DNA from: Acidobacteriota bacterium
GTDB lineage: Bacteria; Acidobacteriota; Terriglobia; Terriglobales; Acidobacteriaceae
Length of the DNA stretch: 9,874 nt
NCBI GenBank assembly: GCA_021811745.1
Contig: JAJZNH010000002.1
Coordinates: 1-9,874, forward strand
Reading direction: 5' to 3'
Position numbers and translations under genes: made by a program. Shown here one piece after another: positions 6,056-9,874 of this stretch. Positions within the stretch are counted from its first letter, which is position 1. Every line of letters begins with the position of its first letter. The notes below the pieces were generated by a model. The model made no database searches. It worked only from the letters and a program-made list of their open reading frames with translations, and was not told the origin of the DNA.

Positions 6056-8746
6056 CTATACGCTGCGCACCACGAAGTACGGCTGCCGGGTCAGTTCCGG
6101 ACCGAGGCCCGGATACAAACCGGTCCCGCCCTTCCCATCAGCGGCTGTGAAGTAATACTCCATCGGAAACTCGGTCTGTGTGTACGCAGCGGGAATGGTT
6201 GCGGCAAACTGCGCGCCCTGCCGCGCCATTTCGACGGTGATGTAACTCTCCGCCTGATTCACATGGCGATAGTGCAGCGTTGCCTGCGAAATCTCCGCCG
6301 GCGCGGCCAGCGTGAGAGGCAGTTCAGCACCGCGCGTGAAACGTGCCGGTGGCGCATGATGCACGGTGAGCGAAATGCGATGGGGAACGCTCAATACAGC
6401 CTGAATTGCAGCCGCGACCGGCGGCGAAGCAACTGCGGTACTGGTATCGAGCAGCGCAGAGAGCGCGGCAATGTCCTTGTCGATGGCGGGCAGGCGGTCA
6501 AGCCAGCAGCCGCGAAGCTGCGGTTCCGGGCCTACGGTAATGTCGGGCATGTAAACGCCCTTGCCCGCATCCGCCAGCGCCGCCCAGGCCGCGCGCGCCT
6601 TCCTGTACTGCGCGATGGACGCCTCCAGCGGCGCGCGCTCTTTGGTGATCTCGTAGAGATGAAAGAGCACGCCGGAGCGGAACTTTGCGCCAAAGAACTC
6701 GCCCAGTCCAGCCTCAATCTCTACGTCCACCTTGGCGCGCCGATAAGCAGGCGTGCTGCGCCGACGCGCAGACATCTCAGCCTGCGCCAGAGCCGCGCGG
6801 CCCGAAGCCGCAAAGCCCTCGATCCACTGCGCCACATCGACCGGCGTATATTTGCCACTGCTCTTGCCGGAAAGCAGTTCCTCGGCATACTCGTTCATGG
6901 AAAGAAACAGCTCGGGATCGAGCGGGCTGGCGTTGCCGAAGACGCGCGGCCGCAGCGCATCGCCATAGGGGCTGTAGTGCTCGGCGTCGAGCAGCGACTG
7001 ATTGGTGTAAATCTCGGGCCAGTAGCTGTTGTTAGCCGCCGAGGGAGCGTATGCCGTTGTGATCACAGGCAGAATTCTGCTCACGTTGCCCAGCGCATCT
7101 TGCATCGGCTCGGCGCCGAACTGCCGCCTCAACACGCGCTGCCAGACCTCCGGCCGAGTCTCCGGGTTGTAGAGCGGGCGTCCCCAGATCAGCGCTGTGT
7201 ACTCGTACTTCTGAAAGTCCCAGCGCGGCGTCAGAGATGTATCGGCATACGCGCAGCGGCTGCCGGGAAGGCCGGAGCCGCGGCGGCCCTTGAACGAAAG
7301 CGGCTCCTGAATCTCCGCTCCGTTACTGCCGCAGAAGCTGAAGGCGCGTGAATAAGCCGCGGCAAAACGCGGATCGCCCCACAACAGGAGACGCTGTGTA
7401 CCCGACCATACGCGGTGCACGATCGTGTACTTGCGGTCCTCGGTCAGCAGGTCGCCGTAGCCATAACGCAAAAAACTGCGCGTCCCTGAGCTGAGGGCCA
7501 TGAGGCCGGTAGCATTTTCTGCGCGGGGCTTTTCGATCTTGCGGATGTCGGCCTGGTGATAGGTCATGCCCATGTGCTCGGCCCAGAATTTGGGCGAAAC
7601 ATTGACGGGCTGTCCGCTTCCCAGCGCCACGTCGATCATCTGCCGTGTCATCCCCTTGGCGTGCATGTCGATGGGAACCTGCCGGCCGCAGGTAGCCACG
7701 CCGTCGAAGACCGTCTTCCAGAAGCCGAAGTCGCCCTCCCTCACTCCGCTCTCGCCATGAATGCGGAAGGTGAGGCCGGAAATCTCCGGCACCTGCTGGA
7801 GCAGCATGCGCACGGCGTCGCGGCAGTAAGGGCCGTGAGTGCTCGCGCCCAGCCCCTCGATGGTGTAGTTGGCGTGGGGACTGTCAATCCATTGGTAGCC
7901 GTGCATCCACAGGCCCACATAGAACTCCAGCCCGCGCTGAGCGCACTGCCGGCCGATGTATTGCAGCATGGCAAGATTGCTGTCGCGCTCGTCGTCCGGC
8001 AACTGCGGCACGCGCACGTTGTAGCCTGGCGCCTTGAGCAGAAACGGATAGGCGAAGAGGAAGTAGGCATCCGTAACTCCGCGCAGGAAGTCGTAGCCGA
8101 TGCCAAAGGCCAGGTTGAAGCGGTTGAAGCGCTGGGCCGCGACCATGTCGAGATATGCGGGCCAGAAGCCGCGATCGTTATACCAGGGCTTGTCCTGCAC
8201 GTTGCTGGTGAAGAGGCGGGTAATGCTGCGCACCTGGTTGGCAGGCTGCTCAGTTGTCGTCTCGACCGCCGCAAGCGCCTCGATCGGGTCCGGAGCGTTC
8301 TCCACAGCGTCCGCAAGCTCAGTGAGCGCATAGGTCAGACCGCGCGCATCGCGCCCGCAGGCCAGCACGCTGCGGTCGCCGCCGTGGCGCAGATTCGCGA
8401 TGCCCAGGGATTCCGGCGCTGCCGGCACGGCAGTTCCGGCCTCCCGCAGCATGTCTCGCGCAAGCTCGCTCTCCGCGCCCGCCGCGATGAGGCACAGGCT
8501 TTCCTCCGTGGCGTCTTGTGGCTTCGCTACGCGCACCGCGTCAACACCACGCGCCTGCAATGCCTGCGCAAGCTGCTCCACGGCCCACGCCGCCGGCCTC
8601 GACGCGGCTACCGCATCTGCCGGGTCGACGGCAATCGCCACACTCGTCACTTGCTTGCCGACCGCCTTCGAGGAAACGCCCGCACCAGCCGCGGCCGTTC
8701 CCAGCACTTTAAGGAACCGCCTGCGGTTCCACCTTGATTCAGACAT
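6056..8746 (-). CDS. Tat-exported glycoside hydrolase-like protein (alpha-glucuronidase-like layout), substrate unknown
   Basis: Complete 896-residue protein. The N-terminus NRRRFLKVLGTAAAGAG (7-23) is a twin-arginine signal (RRxFLK followed by a small-residue hydrophobic run), so it should be exported folded. Residues ~45-165 resemble the small alpha/beta domain that precedes the barrel in GH20- and GH67-type hydrolases (AAWAVEQLAQALQARGVDAV, ACGRDARGLTYALTELADAV). Residues ~170-560 look like a TIM barrel: R-x-FNRFNLAFG-GYD (206-219), GLEFYVGLWMHGY (272-284), GLTFRIHGESGV (324-335) and VNVSPKFWAEHMGM (381-394). Glu332 is a plausible catalytic acid, by inference only. Residues ~630-765 are helical, and ~785-896 look like a beta-sandwich. 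I cannot assign it to a named GH family with certainty. Start: ATG preceded by AGGAGG at 8-nt spacing. The photolyase follows 4 nt after its stop. The divergent neighbour is a secreted esterase. Confidence 0.85.
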   Translation of the reverse strand: MSESRWNRRRFLKVLGTAAAGAGVSSKAVGKQVTSVAIAVDPADAVAASRPAAWAVEQLAQALQARGVDAVRVAKPQDATEESLCLIAAGAESELARDMLREAGTAVPAAPESLGIANLRHGGDRSVLACGRDARGLTYALTELADAVENAPDPIEALAAVETTTEQPANQVRSITRLFTSNVQDKPWYNDRGFWPAYLDMVAAQRFNRFNLAFGIGYDFLRGVTDAYFLFAYPFLLKAPGYNVRVPQLPDDERDSNLAMLQYIGRQCAQRGLEFYVGLWMHGYQWIDSPHANYTIEGLGASTHGPYCRDAVRMLLQQVPEISGLTFRIHGESGVREGDFGFWKTVFDGVATCGRQVPIDMHAKGMTRQMIDVALGSGQPVNVSPKFWAEHMGMTYHQADIRKIEKPRAENATGLMALSSGTRSFLRYGYGDLLTEDRKYTIVHRVWSGTQRLLLWGDPRFAAAYSRAFSFCGSNGAEIQEPLSFKGRRGSGLPGSRCAYADTSLTPRWDFQKYEYTALIWGRPLYNPETRPEVWQRVLRRQFGAEPMQDALGNVSRILPVITTAYAPSAANNSYWPEIYTNQSLLDAEHYSPYGDALRPRVFGNASPLDPELFLSMNEYAEELLSGKSSGKYTPVDVAQWIEGFAASGRAALAQAEMSARRRSTPAYRRAKVDVEIEAGLGEFFGAKFRSGVLFHLYEITKERAPLEASIAQYRKARAAWAALADAGKGVYMPDITVGPEPQLRGCWLDRLPAIDKDIAALSALLDTSTAVASPPVAAAIQAVLSVPHRISLTVHHAPPARFTRGAELPLTLAAPAEISQATLHYRHVNQAESYITVEMARQGAQFAATIPAAYTQTEFPMEYYFTAADGKGGTGLYPGLGPELTRQPYFVVRSV

Positions 8747-8754
8747 TTGCTCAG

Positions 8755-8760
8755 CCTCCT
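8755..8760 (-). promoter_or_regulatory. Ribosome binding site of the Tat-exported protein
   Basis: The minus strand reads AGGAGG, a perfect anti-SD core, 8 nt before the ATG at 8746. It fixes this ATG as the start, and the twin-arginine signal then begins within seven residues, as expected. Confidence 0.85.
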
Positions 8761-8822
8761 CTTTGGGGGAGTTTCAAAATCGGCGTACGACGGCGAAGGC
8801 TCGCGCCAGAGTCACGCAACCC

Positions 8823-8828
8823 ATCATA
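8823..8828 (-). promoter_or_regulatory. Candidate -10 box for the Tat-protein/photolyase transcript
   Basis: TATGAT on the minus strand, one mismatch from TATAAT, about 75 nt upstream of the ATG at 8746. The -35 is unclear, so this is a weak call made on position and hexamer only. Confidence 0.25.
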
Positions 8829-8874
8829 CCTTTCGCTGCCTGAATGGCGATTCGTTCCTTACCAACCACAAATA

Positions 8875-8898
8875 GCTGGTCCGAACCACGGACTCAGC
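8875..8898. promoter_or_regulatory. Small imperfect inverted repeat, possible operator or leader hairpin
   Basis: GCTGGTCCG (8875-8883) pairs with CGGACTCAGC (8889-8898) around the loop AACCA, giving nine base pairs with one bulged T at 8894. No T-run follows on either strand, so it is not an intrinsic terminator. It lies about 77 nt before the esterase ATG and about 130 nt before the Tat-protein ATG, so a regulator site or a 5' leader structure is conceivable. Hairpins of this size also arise by chance in GC-rich DNA. Confidence 0.25.
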
Positions 8899-8964
8899 AG
8901 TTAGGATGGATTCGTCGTTTTGCCTCCGCGCACGGCTTGTCCAGATTCATGCAATTCCAAGGTT

Positions 8965-8968
8965 GAGG
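8965..8968 (+). promoter_or_regulatory. Ribosome binding site of the esterase
   Basis: GAGG ends 6 nt before the ATG at 8975. With the signal peptide starting right at that Met, this supports 8975 as the start. Confidence 0.6.
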
Positions 8969-8974
8969 TTCCCG

Positions 8975-9874
8975 ATGAGACGGCTGTTTTTGGCTTTTCT
9001 TCTTGTGATTGCCGCTTCGCTGCTCCACGCCGAGACTTACACGCTCGGTCCGGACTCGCAGCCGCACCAGGGCGTTCCCAAAGGCACGGTCACAAAGTAC
9101 ATTCTCCAGCCCGGCAGGTTCTACCCCGGCACGCCGCATCACTACGCCGTCTATGTGCCCGCGCAATACGACGCGAGCAAGCCAACTCCATTCATGATCT
9201 TCCTCGACGGCAGTCAGGCGCTGGGCAACAGCGTGCGCGTGCCGGTCGTCTTTGACAATCTGATTGCTAAACATGAAATTCCGCCGATGATCGGGATCTT
9301 CGTCGATCCCGGCATTCTGCCCGCCGTCTCCGACAAGGACCAGAACCGCTACGAGCGCATCTTCGAGTACGACTCGTTAAGCTACCGCTTTTCGAGCTTT
9401 CTGCTTGACGAGTTGATTCCCGCAGTGGCCGGGAAGTACAACCTCTCTAAGAACCCTGACGACCGCGGCCTGAGCGGCGTAAGCACGGGAGCCGTGGGGG
9501 CATTCATGGCCGCGTGGAACCGGCCTGACCAGTTTCATCGCGTGCTGAGCTTTATCGGAACCTACGTGGCCATGAAGGGAGCAGATTCCCTGCCCGCTCT
9601 GGTGCGCAAGACAGAGCCGAAGCCGATTCGCGTCTTCATGCAGGATGGAACCAACGATCACATTGTTCCCGCCGAGCCCTACGGCATCTCCTATTCCGGT
9701 AGCTGGCCCATCAACAACCGGGTGATGTATCAGGCGCTGGATTACTCCGGCTACGACGTGAAGCTGGTGATGGGCACCGAGGGCCACAATATGAAACAGG
9801 GCGGGGCGATCATGCCGGATGCGCTGCGCTGGCTGTGGCGTGGCTATCCGGCGCCGATCGTGGTGCACGAGAAC
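8975..9874 (+). CDS. Secreted alpha/beta-hydrolase esterase (putative esterase family), C-terminus beyond the window
   Basis: 300 codons are present and the frame is still open at the right edge. Residues 1-19 form a signal peptide (MRRLFLAFLLVIAASLLHA, likely cut before Glu20), so the enzyme is exported. The body matches the putative esterase family (Fes/EstA/feruloyl- and acetyl-esterase-like): YAVYVPAQYDASKPTPFMIF then LDGS (77-80) near the expected oxyanion loop, the nucleophile elbow G168-V-S170-T-G172, a likely acid Asp228 in DGTNDH, and His271 in TEGHN. The triad looks complete, so an active carbohydrate-ester or related hydrolase is plausible; the substrate cannot be read from sequence. 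The hydrolase domain is nearly finished at YPAPIVVHEN, so the protein either ends just outside or continues into another domain. Homologues fused to SMP-30/gluconolactonase-type propellers exist, to my knowledge. It is divergent from the Tat glycosidase-like gene, which suggests shared carbohydrate metabolism. Confidence 0.88.
   Translation, partial: MRRLFLAFLLVIAASLLHAETYTLGPDSQPHQGVPKGTVTKYILQPGRFYPGTPHHYAVYVPAQYDASKPTPFMIFLDGSQALGNSVRVPVVFDNLIAKHEIPPMIGIFVDPGILPAVSDKDQNRYERIFEYDSLSYRFSSFLLDELIPAVAGKYNLSKNPDDRGLSGVSTGAVGAFMAAWNRPDQFHRVLSFIGTYVAMKGADSLPALVRKTEPKPIRVFMQDGTNDHIVPAEPYGISYSGSWPINNRVMYQALDYSGYDVKLVMGTEGHNMKQGGAIMPDALRWLWRGYPAPIVVHEN

Larger units (their letters stand above)
8747..8974. 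other. Divergent intergenic region between the Tat-protein and esterase genes
   Basis: 228 bp without a gene. It must hold the promoters of both divergent genes. On the minus strand TATGAT (8823-8828) is a 5/6 match to the -10 box, which would give the Tat-protein mRNA a leader of about 70 nt; no convincing -35 sits at 16-18 nt. On the plus strand I find no convincing promoter for the esterase. A small hairpin lies at 8875-8898. No terminator, riboswitch or short gene is apparent. Confidence 0.5.

Noticed and set aside
5954..7351. Long plus-strand open frame (465 codons) opposite the Tat protein
   Set aside because: Composition is Arg/Ala-rich and motif-free. It overlaps clear minus-strand genes with recognisable motifs and good start signals; this is the usual antisense shadow in GC-rich DNA.
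7556..8737. Second long plus-strand open frame (393 codons) opposite the N-terminal half of the Tat protein
   Set aside because: It mirrors the coding frame of the Tat protein, has no ribosome site or recognisable domain, and its translation is low-complexity His/Arg/Ala-rich.
9377..9868. Minus-strand frame of 163 codons opposite the esterase
   Set aside because: The plus-strand esterase has a signal peptide, ribosome site and a complete catalytic triad over the same bases; the antisense frame shows no motif.
1..9874. CRISPR array, insertion sequence, prophage, toxin-antitoxin or defence system
   Set aside because: No regularly spaced DNA repeats, transposase or integrase motifs, terminal inverted repeats or small paired genes are visible; all coding space is taken by the four described genes.

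Overview
The window looks like a GC-rich (about 60%) chromosomal segment from a soil-type bacterium. I infer Acidobacteriota (Terriglobales/Acidobacteriaceae-like). The reasons are the gene set (a large secreted Asp-box propeller protein with tandem choice-of-anchor D repeats, a Tat-exported glycosidase-like protein, an alpha/beta-hydrolase esterase) and base composition. No rRNA or other taxonomic marker is present, so this is inference. There are four protein genes and no tRNA, rRNA, CRISPR array, insertion sequence or phage gene that I can see.

Layout. Positions 1-4420 (minus strand) hold the N-terminal ~1,470 codons of a giant secreted protein that runs off the left edge. It has a signal peptide, a basic linker, a long beta-propeller-like region with Asp-box (BNR) motifs, and at least five tandem Ig-like choice-of-anchor D repeats. 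Its start codon is not an ATG and is uncertain. Positions 4421-4626 are an AT-richer leader with a perfect TATAAT on the minus strand. Positions 4627-6051 (minus) encode a class II CPD photolyase. Only 4 nt separate its start from the stop of the next gene upstream, 6056-8746 (minus), which encodes an 896-residue Tat-exported protein of glycoside-hydrolase appearance whose substrate I cannot name. Positions 8747-8974 are a divergent intergenic region. Positions 8975-9874 (plus) hold a secreted esterase that runs off the right edge.

How they may work together. The Tat protein and the divergently transcribed esterase both look like secreted carbohydrate-active proteins and could form a small polysaccharide-processing locus. 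The photolyase, a cytoplasmic light-dependent DNA repair enzyme, is apparently co-transcribed and translationally coupled with the Tat protein, which is an odd pairing. The giant propeller protein lies downstream on the same strand but probably has its own promoter. I see no clear multi-gene novel system. The most interesting items are the unassigned Tat glycosidase-like protein, its tight coupling to a photolyase with a divergent signature, and the non-ATG start of the giant secreted protein.
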